The position numbers and the translations under genes were made by a program. The notes beneath the pieces were generated by a model. The model was not told the origin of the DNA. It did not search any database and saw nothing but the letters and a program-made list of their open reading frames with translations. This document shows, piece after piece, positions 1 to 6,649 of a stretch of 7,070 bases of DNA. Source of the DNA: Pseudomonadota bacterium. GTDB taxonomy: Bacteria > Pseudomonadota > Alphaproteobacteria > Sphingomonadales > Sphingomonadaceae. The stretch lies in assembly GCA_023390415.1 (NCBI GenBank), contig JAEWCW010000206.1:1-7070 (forward strand), read 5' to 3'. Every line of letters starts with the position of its first letter. Position 1 is the first letter of the stretch.

Positions 1-747
1 CCGCAGCTGCGCACCCTCACCGCCCTCGACGCCGCGCCAGTCAGCGACCAGCAGATCACGGCCCTTCGCAGCGCCGCCGCAGCCCGGCCGGGCGACATCC
101 CCGCCGAGGTCGCGCTGATCGCCGCGCTGATGCGCCGCGGCGAGAGCGGCGAGGCGCTGCAGCGCGCGTTGAGGATCCAGGCGGCCCATCCCGGCGCGCC
201 GGATTCCCACCTGCTGGCCGGTGACGTCCGCGGAATGACCGGCGATTTTGCCGGCGCCGCCGCCGACTATCGCCGCGCCGCGAACATTGCCTTTACCGAG
301 CCTGTCGCGGTGCGCCTGATCGAGGCGCTTCGCCGGGCTGGCCGCGACGATTCGGCAACCGACGTCCTCAACCTCTTCCTCGAGCAGAATCCGCGCAACG
401 TCGCGGCGCTCCTCCTCGCCGGAAGCCGCCACATGGAAGCCGCGGACTGGGAGGCGGCGATCGATGTCTACGAGACCCTGCGCGCCCGGCTCGGCGACAA
501 TGACGCGACTCTGCTCAACAACCTCGCCGCCGCCTATGCCGAGACAGGCGAGCTGGAGGCGGCGGCGCCGCTCGCACGCCGCGCCTGGGCGCTCGACCGC
601 GACAATCCGGCCACTGCGGACACCCTCGGCTGGATCCTGTTCCGAAGCGGCCGCCGCGCCGAGGGGCTGGCCCTGCTCCAGCGGGCCCGTGAGCCTAGCG
701 CAGCCTCGGCGAATCCAGGTTCAGCTCCGCAGCCGGGATCACGGTGA
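1..747 (+). CDS. TPR-repeat protein, C-terminal part (PrsT-like; 5' end outside window)
   Basis: The frame is open from base 1, so the gene begins upstream; 248 residues are visible and the stop is TGA at 745-747. Helical TPR units of about 34 residues run in succession at roughly bases 199-303, 304-399, 400-504, 505-609 and 610-690. They show the usual small/aromatic spacing, for example the LLNNLAAAYAETGELEAA and ADTLGWILFRSGRRAEGLAL stretches. TPR arrays bind other proteins and have no catalytic residues. The 'NNLA...DNPA..DTLGWIL' ending is typical of PrsT, the large TPR protein of XrtA/PEP-CTERM exopolysaccharide loci, but other sphingomonad TPR proteins end similarly, so no symbol is given. 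Homologues as I recall them continue for about one more repeat. Here the array stops near base 690, and the last 17 or so residues are read antisense to the end of the M16 gene, giving a 53-bp convergent overlap. The tail is Ala/Pro/Ser/Gly-rich and not TPR-like, so the C-terminus may be truncated. Confidence 0.85.
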   Translation, partial: PQLRTLTALDAAPVSDQQITALRSAAAARPGDIPAEVALIAALMRRGESGEALQRALRIQAAHPGAPDSHLLAGDVRGMTGDFAGAAADYRRAANIAFTEPVAVRLIEALRRAGRDDSATDVLNLFLEQNPRNVAALLLAGSRHMEAADWEAAIDVYETLRARLGDNDATLLNNLAAAYAETGELEAAAPLARRAWALDRDNPATADTLGWILFRSGRRAEGLALLQRAREPSAASANPGSAPQPGSR

Positions 748-3559
748 CCGTCCGCCCCTCCTGCCGCAGCCGGTCGGCGAACAGGCGGGCGTCGCCGACG
801 ATCACCATCACGCTGCCCTCCGGCCTGAGAAGCTCGGTGGCGGCCGACTGGACGTCGCCGGCGCCGACGCCGAGCACGGCGCGCTCGTAGCGACCGATCT
901 CCTCGGGCCCGACCCCGCTCATCACATAGGATGCGATGAGGTCGGCGAGGCCGTCATTGGTCTCGGCGTTGCGCCCGAAGCGGCCCAGCAGGACGGCGCG
1001 GCGGACGTCGAGCTCGGCGGCCGGAACCGGCTCCGCGCCGAGCCGCCGCATCTCGGCGAGGATCAGCGCGAGCACCTCCGGAGCGGTCTCGTTGCGGGTC
1101 TGGGTGGTGGCGATGAACGAGCCGCCGCGCCGCCGCGCGCTGACGCCGCTGCTCGCGCCATAGGCATAGCCGCGTCGGATCCGGATCTCCTGGTTGAGCC
1201 GGGAGCTGTAGCCGCCGCCGAGCACCGCATTGGCGACGAGGGTGCGGTAATAAGCGGGATCGGCCCGGGGGATCAGGCCGCGCGCCACGGCGACGGCAGC
1301 CTGGCCGCTCTGCGGCATGTCGACGACGATCACCTCGTTCGCCTGCGGCCGCGCATTGATCGGCTCCAGCGAGGTCGCGCGGACGTCCGCATTGCGCCAG
1401 CTCCCGAAATGCCGCTCGGCGAGCGCACGCGCCGCGGCGGGATCGATGTCGCCGGTGAGGATCAGGGTCGCGTTCTCCGGCCGCCAGGAGTCGCGATAGG
1501 CGGCGAGCAGGTCCTCGCGCGTGATCGCGCGGAGCGTCGCCTCGGTCCCGCCTGGGGGATTGCCGTAGGAGCCCTCGCGGTAGAGCGCGCGCGCAGCCAC
1601 GAACCGCGAAAGTGCACCGGGATTGCTCATCGTGACGGTGAAGGCGTCGATCGCCTGGGTGCGCTGGCGCTCGACCTCCTCCTCGGCGAAGCGCGGATTG
1701 CGGGCGACGTCGGCGACCAGCGCCAGCGCCCGCTCGATGTCGGTGGAGTGCACGGTCATGCCGACCGATGCGCCATCCCAGTCGGCCCCGGCGCCGAGCG
1801 AGGAGCCGAGCGCCTCTGCGGCGCGATCGAGCTCGCCCGCCGAGCGCGTCGCCGTTCCCTCGGTCATCACTGCCGATGCCAGGGAGGCGCGGCCTGCGCG
1901 GTTCGACGGATCGCTCGCCGACCCGCGGTTCACCACCAGGGATGCAGCGACGATGGGCACGTCGCTGCGCGTCACGCTGATCACGGTGAGGCCGTTGGCG
2001 AGGCGCTGGGTCACCGGTTCGGGCATCCGGGAGACGATCGCAGGCCCCGGAACCGGGGGCGCGACCCGCTCGCCCTCTGGCGCGAGGCTGACGTTGCGGA
2101 TCCCAGCGGGCGCCTGGAGCTGCCGGGTCTCGACCGTCGGCGCGAGCGCGATCCGGTCACCCGCGCCGGGCGCCGGGCGCATCTCCTCGGGCAGATAATG
2201 GACGGCGGCGCTGCGATCGTCGCGGAGCCAGCGGCTGGCGACGCGCTGGATGTCGGCGGGGGTCACTGCGGCGATCCGTGCCAGACGGCGCTCGGCAGCC
2301 GCGGCGTCGCCGTGGATCATCACCGCATTGGCGATCGCCCCGGCGCGGCCCTCGGCCGTCTCGCGCTCGCGAAGCGCGTTGGTCAAAAGCTCGTTCTTCG
2401 CTTCCTCGAGCTCGGCCGCAGTCACCGGCGCGTCGCGCAGCCGCGCCACCTCTGCACGCAAGGCGGCGAGGCCAGCGTCGGAGGATTGGCCCTCGGTCAT
2501 GATCGCATAGACGACGAGATTGCCCTGCTGCGTCCGGAGGTCCGGGAATGACGAAGCAGCGCTGGCGATGCGCTGCTCGTAGACCAGGGCGCGGTGCAGC
2601 CGCGAGCTTTCGCCGGTCGAGAGGATCCCGTCCAGCACCTCGAGCGCCGCGGAATCCGCGTCGCTTGCCGGGGGGATCGGATAGGAGATGAGGATCGCGG
2701 GGAGCGGCGTGTTCGCCTCATAGACTCGGCGCACCACCGCCTCGGTGCGCGCCGGCTCTTCCGCTGTCACCCGCGGAATCTCGCGGGCCGGCCGCTGGAT
2801 CGGCGCGAAATAGCGGTCGATCCAGGAATCGAGCTGTGCTGGATCGAAATTGCCGGACACGACGAGTACGGCATTGTCGGGACGATAATACGTAGCGTGG
2901 AAGGCTCGCACGTCCTCGATCGTCGCGGCATCCAGATCGGCGATGGTGCCGATCACCGGCCGGGCATAGGGATGCACCGAATAGGAAATCGCCGGATAAT
3001 AGACGCTGAGCAGCCGGCCGTAGGGCCGCGCCTCGACGCCCGAGCGATATTCCTCCTTCACCACGTCGCGCTCGGAGGCGAAATATTCGGGCTCGATCAC
3101 CAGCGAGCTCATCCGCTCGGCCTCGGCCCAGAGCAGCCGCTCGAGATGGTTGGCGGGGACGACCTCGTGATAGGCGGTCACGTCCTCGCTGGTGAAGGCA
3201 TTGTTCTCGCCGCCCACATCCTCGGTCAGCCGGTCCAACGTCTCCGGCGGCATGTTGCGAGTCGCCTTGAACATCAGATGCTCGAACAGGTGCGCGAAGC
3301 CGGAGCGGCCGCGCGGATCGTCGCGCCCGCCGACTCCGTACCAGACCTGGATCGCGACGTTGGCGCTCGACGAGTCGGGCAGCGCGTAAACCCTGAGGCC
3401 GTTGGCGAGGGTTCGGCTGGTGTAGCGGAGCGGAGCGACCGCCGGTGCGGGCGCCGAGGCGGAGGCGGACTCGACCGGCTGCGGCGGCGCGGTCGTGCAG
3501 GCGGCGGTGGCGAGGAGGGCGGCAAGGCCTGCCGCGAGAGGAATGCGTCGAATGTGCAT
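695..3559 (-). CDS. Exported two-domain M16 family zinc metallopeptidase (pitrilysin/insulinase-like)
   Basis: A 954-residue protein that should cleave peptides in the periplasm or at the outer membrane. The start at 3559 is preferred over the in-frame ATG at 3694 because AGGGG lies 7 nt upstream of it and it begins directly with an export signal. That signal has Arg4-Arg5, a hydrophobic core at 6-20, then Cys21 in an ATAAC context that fits a loose lipobox, so this is probably a lipoprotein; ordinary signal peptidase I cleavage is the alternative. An Ala/Pro/Ser spacer (about 22-44) follows. The first M16 half (about 45-480) has the inverted zinc motif HLFEH at 90-94 and a third ligand, Glu170, 76 residues after His94 in the ERDVVKEE stretch, as in active M16 enzymes. 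The second half (about 511-930) has NRAGRASLASAVMTEGT where the zinc motif would be, so it lacks zinc ligands. It keeps the GGGYSSRL and RRGYAYG substrate-groove motifs near 781-801. Full-length active plus inactive fusion is usual for 900-1000-residue M16 proteins. Its stop lies inside the convergent TPR gene. Confidence 0.95.
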   Translation of the reverse strand: MHIRRIPLAAGLAALLATAACTTAPPQPVESASASAPAPAVAPLRYTSRTLANGLRVYALPDSSSANVAIQVWYGVGGRDDPRGRSGFAHLFEHLMFKATRNMPPETLDRLTEDVGGENNAFTSEDVTAYHEVVPANHLERLLWAEAERMSSLVIEPEYFASERDVVKEEYRSGVEARPYGRLLSVYYPAISYSVHPYARPVIGTIADLDAATIEDVRAFHATYYRPDNAVLVVSGNFDPAQLDSWIDRYFAPIQRPAREIPRVTAEEPARTEAVVRRVYEANTPLPAILISYPIPPASDADSAALEVLDGILSTGESSRLHRALVYEQRIASAASSFPDLRTQQGNLVVYAIMTEGQSSDAGLAALRAEVARLRDAPVTAAELEEAKNELLTNALRERETAEGRAGAIANAVMIHGDAAAAERRLARIAAVTPADIQRVASRWLRDDRSAAVHYLPEEMRPAPGAGDRIALAPTVETRQLQAPAGIRNVSLAPEGERVAPPVPGPAIVSRMPEPVTQRLANGLTVISVTRSDVPIVAASLVVNRGSASDPSNRAGRASLASAVMTEGTATRSAGELDRAAEALGSSLGAGADWDGASVGMTVHSTDIERALALVADVARNPRFAEEEVERQRTQAIDAFTVTMSNPGALSRFVAARALYREGSYGNPPGGTEATLRAITREDLLAAYRDSWRPENATLILTGDIDPAAARALAERHFGSWRNADVRATSLEPINARPQANEVIVVDMPQSGQAAVAVARGLIPRADPAYYRTLVANAVLGGGYSSRLNQEIRIRRGYAYGASSGVSARRRGGSFIATTQTRNETAPEVLALILAEMRRLGAEPVPAAELDVRRAVLLGRFGRNAETNDGLADLIASYVMSGVGPEEIGRYERAVLGVGAGDVQSAATELLRPEGSVMVIVGDARLFADRLRQEGRTVTVIPAAELNLDSPRLR

Positions 3560-3566
3560 GATCGTG

Positions 3567-3571
3567 CCCCT
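3567..3571 (-). promoter_or_regulatory. Ribosome binding site of the M16 peptidase gene
   Basis: On the minus strand AGGGG is followed by a 7-nt spacer and then ATG at 3559. This Shine-Dalgarno match supports the shorter start, which begins directly with a signal peptide. The ATG at 3694 would add 45 Arg/Ala/Gly-rich residues in front of the export signal. Confidence 0.7.
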
Positions 3572-3630
3572 GCTGGTCGGCTGCAGCGTCGCCGAGCCGC
3601 TGACGGCGGTCAAGCGGCGAGCGCCCCGGG

Positions 3631-3654
3631 CCGCGCCGGATTTGTCTGGCGCGG
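3631..3654. repeat. 10-bp inverted repeat in the divergent intergenic region
   Basis: CCGCGCCGGA at 3631-3640 and TCTGGCGCGG at 3645-3654 pair over 10 positions (one is a G-T pair) around the 4-base spacer TTTG. No T-run follows on either strand, so it does not look like an intrinsic terminator. Midway between two divergent starts, it could be an operator for a dimeric regulator, or a hairpin in the M16 leader about 70-95 nt before its start codon. Function is inference. Confidence 0.45.
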
Positions 3655-3700
3655 TGCGCCCTGCCCCGCTAAGACAAGGGCGGGAAAAGGGCATTATTTT

Positions 3701-3705
3701 GGGGG
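3701..3705 (+). promoter_or_regulatory. Ribosome binding site of the secreted-protein gene
   Basis: GGGGG lies 6 nt before the ATG at 3712. The spacing fits a Shine-Dalgarno element and supports that start, which opens directly into a signal peptide. Confidence 0.5.
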
Positions 3706-3711
3706 CTTAAC

Positions 3712-4671
3712 ATGCGGTTGGGGATATTCTCGCGCATCGTCGCGGCGATGCTGTTCGTCTCTTTGGGCACGGCTGGCGCGGCCCAGCTTGGCGGAATCGG
3801 CGGGCTCGGCGACAAGCTGAAGCGGCGCGCGCCGACTTCGCTCCTCCAGGGCCGGGCGCCGATCACGACCAGCCTTCCGGATGCGCGCTGGGGCGATTCA
3901 ACCAAGGATGGCTTTACCCCGCGCGAGGCCGAGCGCTCGCTGATGACCCTGCAGCGCACGCCGAACGGCGGCTTTGTGCTCCAGCCCGGCTATTATACGC
4001 TCCAGGTCCAGTCCTACTGCCTCCACGCCGGGACCCACGGCCCGGGCGGCGGCGACGGCTATCTCTATGCGCCGCCCAAGGGCTCGGCCGAGGATGCGGT
4101 GATGACGGTGGTCCGCAATTCGGTGAACCGCCCCGAAATTCCGCAGCGCGACATCCAGCAATTGCTCTGGGCGATCGTCGCGCGCGCCAAGTTCGAGGAT
4201 CTTTCGACCGAGCTGAAGTCCGTCGCCTCGCGGCTTCTGACCCCGCGCCAGCTCGCCAGCCTGAACCGGAGCGCGCTCGACGTGCTCCAGGGCAATGCGC
4301 TGACCGACGCCCTCGGCGGCGTTCCCGAGCCGCTTCGCCAGATCGCCCAGGCCGAGGCTCAGCTTCGCCAGATGCTGACCACGCCCGGCGCCACCTTCGC
4401 GGAGATGGAGCGGGTCGCGGTGCTCAGCGGAAACGCGCCGCTCGGCGCCGGCAGCCAGGGCGTGCCCTCGGGCCGCTGGAGCCTTCACCCGGACGGCTAT
4501 TACGTCCGCTACATCCCGTCGGGCTACAGCTCGACCCGGGTCGAGATCTGGGTGCCGCAGGGCGCGCCCGCGGTCGGCAAGGAGTTCGATCCGGCGACGC
4601 ATATCGCCGTGCCCGGCAACACCGCCCGCCAGCGCCTGATCCAGTCGGGACGTCCGCAGACCGGGCATTGA
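3712..4671 (+). CDS. Secreted protein of unknown function with thioester-domain-like Cys/Gln motifs
   Basis: 319 residues, stop TGA at 4669-4671. An N-terminal signal peptide is clear: Arg2 and Arg8, hydrophobic core at about 9-19, and cleavage likely after Ala24 in TAGAAQ; export to the periplasm or outside follows. I do not recognise an assigned family. Visible parts: a basic linker (about 35-75); a segment with PGYYTLQVQ at 92-100 leading into SYCLHAGTHGPGGGDGY at 101-117; a helical segment (about 124-225) with RDIQQLLWAIVARAKFEDL starting at 146 and LLTPRQLASLN at 175-185; and a C-terminal beta-rich part (about 250-300) with DGYYVRYIP at 261-269 and VEIWVP at 277-282. Cys103 is the only cysteine, so it cannot form an internal disulfide. 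The Tyr-Cys-Leu and Ile-Gln-x-x-Leu-Trp motifs resemble those bracketing the Cys-Gln thioester bond of Gram-positive surface domains; this is an inference from motifs alone. Cys103 could instead be a catalytic or metal-binding residue with His106 and His109. The gene is divergent from the M16 gene and ends just before a palindromic repeat. Confidence 0.85.
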   Translation: MRLGIFSRIVAAMLFVSLGTAGAAQLGGIGGLGDKLKRRAPTSLLQGRAPITTSLPDARWGDSTKDGFTPREAERSLMTLQRTPNGGFVLQPGYYTLQVQSYCLHAGTHGPGGGDGYLYAPPKGSAEDAVMTVVRNSVNRPEIPQRDIQQLLWAIVARAKFEDLSTELKSVASRLLTPRQLASLNRSALDVLQGNALTDALGGVPEPLRQIAQAEAQLRQMLTTPGATFAEMERVAVLSGNAPLGAGSQGVPSGRWSLHPDGYYVRYIPSGYSSTRVEIWVPQGAPAVGKEFDPATHIAVPGNTARQRLIQSGRPQTGH

Positions 4672-4682
4672 GCCAATCCGTC

Positions 4683-4702
4683 ATGCCAGCGAAGGCTGGC
4701 AT
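4683..4702 (+). repeat. REP-like hairpin, left unit
   Basis: Perfect 8-bp stem ATGCCAGC/GCTGGCAT with a GAAG loop, 11 bp after the stop of the secreted-protein gene. No T-run follows, so any terminator role would be non-canonical. Confidence 0.75.
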
Positions 4703-4782
4703 CTCGGCGAGATTAGAGACCGGCGTCCGTGCAGCGCTCCACCGGGAGCCTTGCACAGGCGCCGGTTTCTTCTTGTCCTGAG

Positions 4783-4802
4783 ACCCCGGCCTTCGCCGGG
4801 GT
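4783..4802 (-). repeat. REP-like hairpin, right unit (inverted)
   Basis: Perfect 8-bp stem ACCCCGGC/GCCGGGGT. On the minus strand the loop is GAAG and TCTC follows the stem, as in the left unit. It lies about 12 bp beyond the uup stop codon and would form in the uup mRNA 3' end. Confidence 0.75.
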
Positions 4803-4814
4803 GACAGCCTTGCT

Positions 4815-6605
4815 CTACCCCGCCAGCGCCTCGACCTTCTCCGCGAGCTCCAGCCAGCGCTCCTCGGCGGCGTCGCGCTCGGCGCGCGCCTTGGCGATCG
4901 CCTCGCTGAGCGCTGCGAACCGGGCCGGGTCCTTCACGTAGAGATCCGGATCGGCGAGCGCGGCTTCGTCGCGCGCGATCTCGGCGTCGATCTCGTCGAT
5001 TCGCGCCGGCAGCAGATCATAGTCGCGCTGGTCCTTGTAGGTCAGCTTCCTGCCCCCCTCCCGCCCGCGGGAGGGTCCGGTGGGCTTGCTCTTCGCCGGC
5101 GCGGCGGCAGCCGATCGCGGCGCAGGGGAGCGCTTGCGCTCCCAATCCTCATAGCCGCCGGCGACGATGTCCACCTTGCCCGAGCCGTCGAGGCCGCGCG
5201 TGATCGTCACCGTCCGGTCGAGGAAGTCACGGTCGTGGCTGACGATGAGGACGGTGCCGTCATAATCGGCGATTACCTCCTGGAGCAGGTCCAACGTCTC
5301 GAGATCGAGATCGTTGGTCGGCTCGTCGAGCACCAGCAGGTTCGAGCGGCGGGCGAACTCGCGCGCCAGCAGAAGCCGCGAGCGCTCGCCGCCCGAGAGG
5401 GTGCCGATCAGCGCGTCAACCAGGCCCGGATCGAACAGGAACTCCTTGAGATAGCCCTGGATGTGCTTGCGGGTGCCGCGGACGTCGATCCAGTCGCTTC
5501 CGTCGGCGAGCACGTCGCGGACCTTGCGCGCCGGATCGAGCAATTTGCGCTGCTGGTCGATGATCACGCCGCTCAATGTCTTGGCGCGGCTCACCTTGCC
5601 CTCGTCGGGCTCGATCTCGCCGGTGAGCAGCTTCAGCAAGGTCGTCTTGCCGGTGCCGTTGGCGCCGACCACGCCGATCCGGTCGCCGCGCTGGATCTTG
5701 AGCGAGAAGTCGCGAATGACAACGCGCTCGCCGAAGCGCTTGGTCACCCCGTCGGCGTCGATCACCGTCTTGGTCTTCACGTCGTCGGACTGGAGGCCGA
5801 GCCTGGCGGTCCCGGCGGGGCCGAGCATCGCCGCGCGCTGGGCGCGCATCTCGTGGAGCTTGGTGAGCCGGCCCTGGTTGCGCCGGCGCCGCGCGGTCAC
5901 GCCGCGCAGAAGCCAATGCTCCTCGATCTTCAGCTTGGCGTCGAGCCGCTCGGCGTTGCGCGCCTCCTCCTCGTAGACCCGCTCGGTCCAGGCCTCGAAG
6001 CCGCCGAAGCCAACCTCCGCCCGGCGCAGCGATCCGCGGTCGAGCCACAGCGAGGAGCGCGTGAGGCGCTTGAGGAAGGTCCGGTCGTGGCTGATGACGA
6101 TGAAGGCGCCGCTATAGCGGCTAAGCCAGTCCTCCAGCCAGTTGATCGCCGCGAGATCGAGATGGTTGGTCGGCTCGTCCATCAGCAGGACGTCGGGCGC
6201 CTGCGCCAGCGCCCGGGCGATCGCTGCCCGGCGCCGCTCGCCACCCGAGGCGGTGGCCGCGGGACGATCGAGGTCGATTCCGATTTGCGAGGCGATCGCG
6301 TCGACCTCGTGCGGCGCCGGCGCGTCGGGGCCGGCAAGCGCATAATCGCGCAAGGTGGCGAAGCCCGCGACCGGCGGGTCCTGCTCGAGCAGCACCACCT
6401 TGGTCCCCGGCTGGATCGTCCGCCGGCCCTCGTCGGTGTCGATCAGCCCGGCCAAAGCCCTGAACAGGGTCGTCTTGCCGGCGCCGTTGCGGCCGATGAG
6501 CGCCAACCGGTCTCGCGCCCCGACGAAGATGTCGAGGCCGCGGAACAGCCAGCCATTACCCTGGATCAGGCCGAGATTTTCAAAAGCGAGTACGGGAGCG
6601 GACAT
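4815..6605 (-). CDS. uup: Uup, ABC-F family ATPase
   Basis: 596 residues with two ABC ATPase domains and no membrane segments, so a soluble ABC-F protein, not a transporter. Domain 1 has Walker A GRNGAGKT (38-45), signature SGGE (120-123), Walker B LLMDEPTNHLD (140-150) and H-loop His173. Domain 2 has Walker A GANGTGKT (314-321), signature LSGGE (403-407), Walker B LVLDEPTNDLD (424-434) and H-loop His457. Both catalytic glutamates (144, 428) are present. The inter-domain segment (about 210-260) with WLLRGVTARRRRNQGR is typical of Uup. A low-complexity Ala/Pro/Ser/Gly linker (about 492-519) leads to KLTYKDQRDYDLLP and a charged C-terminal coiled coil (about 530-596), the hallmark of Uup over other ABC-F members. 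In E. coli Uup is linked to ribosome function, to binding branched DNA, and to limiting precise excision of transposons. The start is ATG at 6605; the upstream Shine-Dalgarno is weak. It lies 44 bp after the amidohydrolase gene on the same strand, so co-transcription is possible. Confidence 0.95.
   Translation of the reverse strand: MSAPVLAFENLGLIQGNGWLFRGLDIFVGARDRLALIGRNGAGKTTLFRALAGLIDTDEGRRTIQPGTKVVLLEQDPPVAGFATLRDYALAGPDAPAPHEVDAIASQIGIDLDRPAATASGGERRRAAIARALAQAPDVLLMDEPTNHLDLAAINWLEDWLSRYSGAFIVISHDRTFLKRLTRSSLWLDRGSLRRAEVGFGGFEAWTERVYEEEARNAERLDAKLKIEEHWLLRGVTARRRRNQGRLTKLHEMRAQRAAMLGPAGTARLGLQSDDVKTKTVIDADGVTKRFGERVVIRDFSLKIQRGDRIGVVGANGTGKTTLLKLLTGEIEPDEGKVSRAKTLSGVIIDQQRKLLDPARKVRDVLADGSDWIDVRGTRKHIQGYLKEFLFDPGLVDALIGTLSGGERSRLLLAREFARRSNLLVLDEPTNDLDLETLDLLQEVIADYDGTVLIVSHDRDFLDRTVTITRGLDGSGKVDIVAGGYEDWERKRSPAPRSAAAAPAKSKPTGPSRGREGGRKLTYKDQRDYDLLPARIDEIDAEIARDEAALADPDLYVKDPARFAALSEAIAKARAERDAAEERWLELAEKVEALAG
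5056..5075. repeat. GC-rich palindrome inside the uup linker coding sequence
   Basis: CCCTCCCGC at 5056-5064 and GCGGGAGGG at 5067-5075 form a perfect 9-bp stem with a 2-base loop. On the coding strand it encodes PSRGREGG in the disordered linker just before the C-terminal KLTYKDQ segment. The CTCCCGC..GCGGGAG core resembles palindromes that recur between genes in sphingomonads and related bacteria (from memory). It may be a repeat tolerated in frame, or chance in GC-rich DNA. Confidence 0.5.
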
Positions 6606-6649
6606 GGTGGCCAGATAGAGGCCCGCGCGGAAAGCTCAACAGGCGCCGG

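Larger units (their letters stand above)
3560..3711. promoter_or_regulatory. Divergent control region between the M16 gene and the secreted-protein gene
   Basis: These 152 bp separate two genes transcribed away from each other, so promoters for both should lie here or just inside the genes. The region holds one clear palindrome (3631-3654) and an AT-rich patch at 3685-3700, unusual against the GC-rich surroundings. A weaker 6-bp inverted pair, CGCCCT at 3657-3662 and AGGGCG at 3677-3682, lies between them. I do not see -35/-10 pairs good enough to call a specific promoter. The role is inferred from gene orientation. Confidence 0.6.
4680..4805. repeat. REPIN-like 126-bp imperfect palindrome between convergent genes
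   Basis: Left arm 4680-4740 and right arm 4745-4805 are each 61 bp, inverted, and align without gaps at 43 of 61 positions by hand count, around a 4-base centre at 4741-4744. Each arm's outer end carries the same unit, GTCA-(N7)-GAAG-(N7)-TCTC, whose N7 blocks form a hairpin. Base changes in the N7 blocks are compensatory: TGCCAGC/GCTGGCA on the left, CCCCGGC/GCCGGGG on the right when read from the minus strand. Blocks ACCGGCG, GTGCA and GCTCC are also shared between arms. Two inverted REP units forming one long palindrome is the REPIN architecture, mobilised in other bacteria by a RAYT transposase in trans; none is seen here. It fills the gap between the convergent stops at 4671 and 4815 and could also end transcription in both directions. 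Confidence 0.75.

Noticed and set aside
1918..2160. Second-half M16 region as a separate or broken peptidase gene
   Set aside because: The reading frame is continuous from 3559 to 695, and an inactive second half lacking zinc ligands is normal for fused M16 proteins.
464..2551. Long plus-strand open frame of 695 codons antisense to the M16 gene
   Set aside because: High-GC codon bias on the opposite strand creates long stop-free frames. The translation has no recognisable domain, and it overlaps a clear M16 peptidase and the TPR gene.
3560..3694. N-terminal extension of the M16 protein to an ATG at 3694
   Set aside because: It would add 45 residues before a clear signal peptide, while the ATG at 3559 has a good Shine-Dalgarno sequence and opens the signal peptide directly.
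3671..3697. AAGACA and CATTAT as a -35/-10 promoter pair for the secreted-protein gene
   Set aside because: The matches are weak, the spacing is 15 bp, and the implied transcript would start only a few bases before the ATG, leaving no room for the GGGGG ribosome site.
3898..4668. Minus-strand 256-codon open frame antisense to the secreted-protein gene
   Set aside because: It has no motif or signal sequence and lies fully inside a plus-strand gene with a convincing signal peptide and ribosome site.
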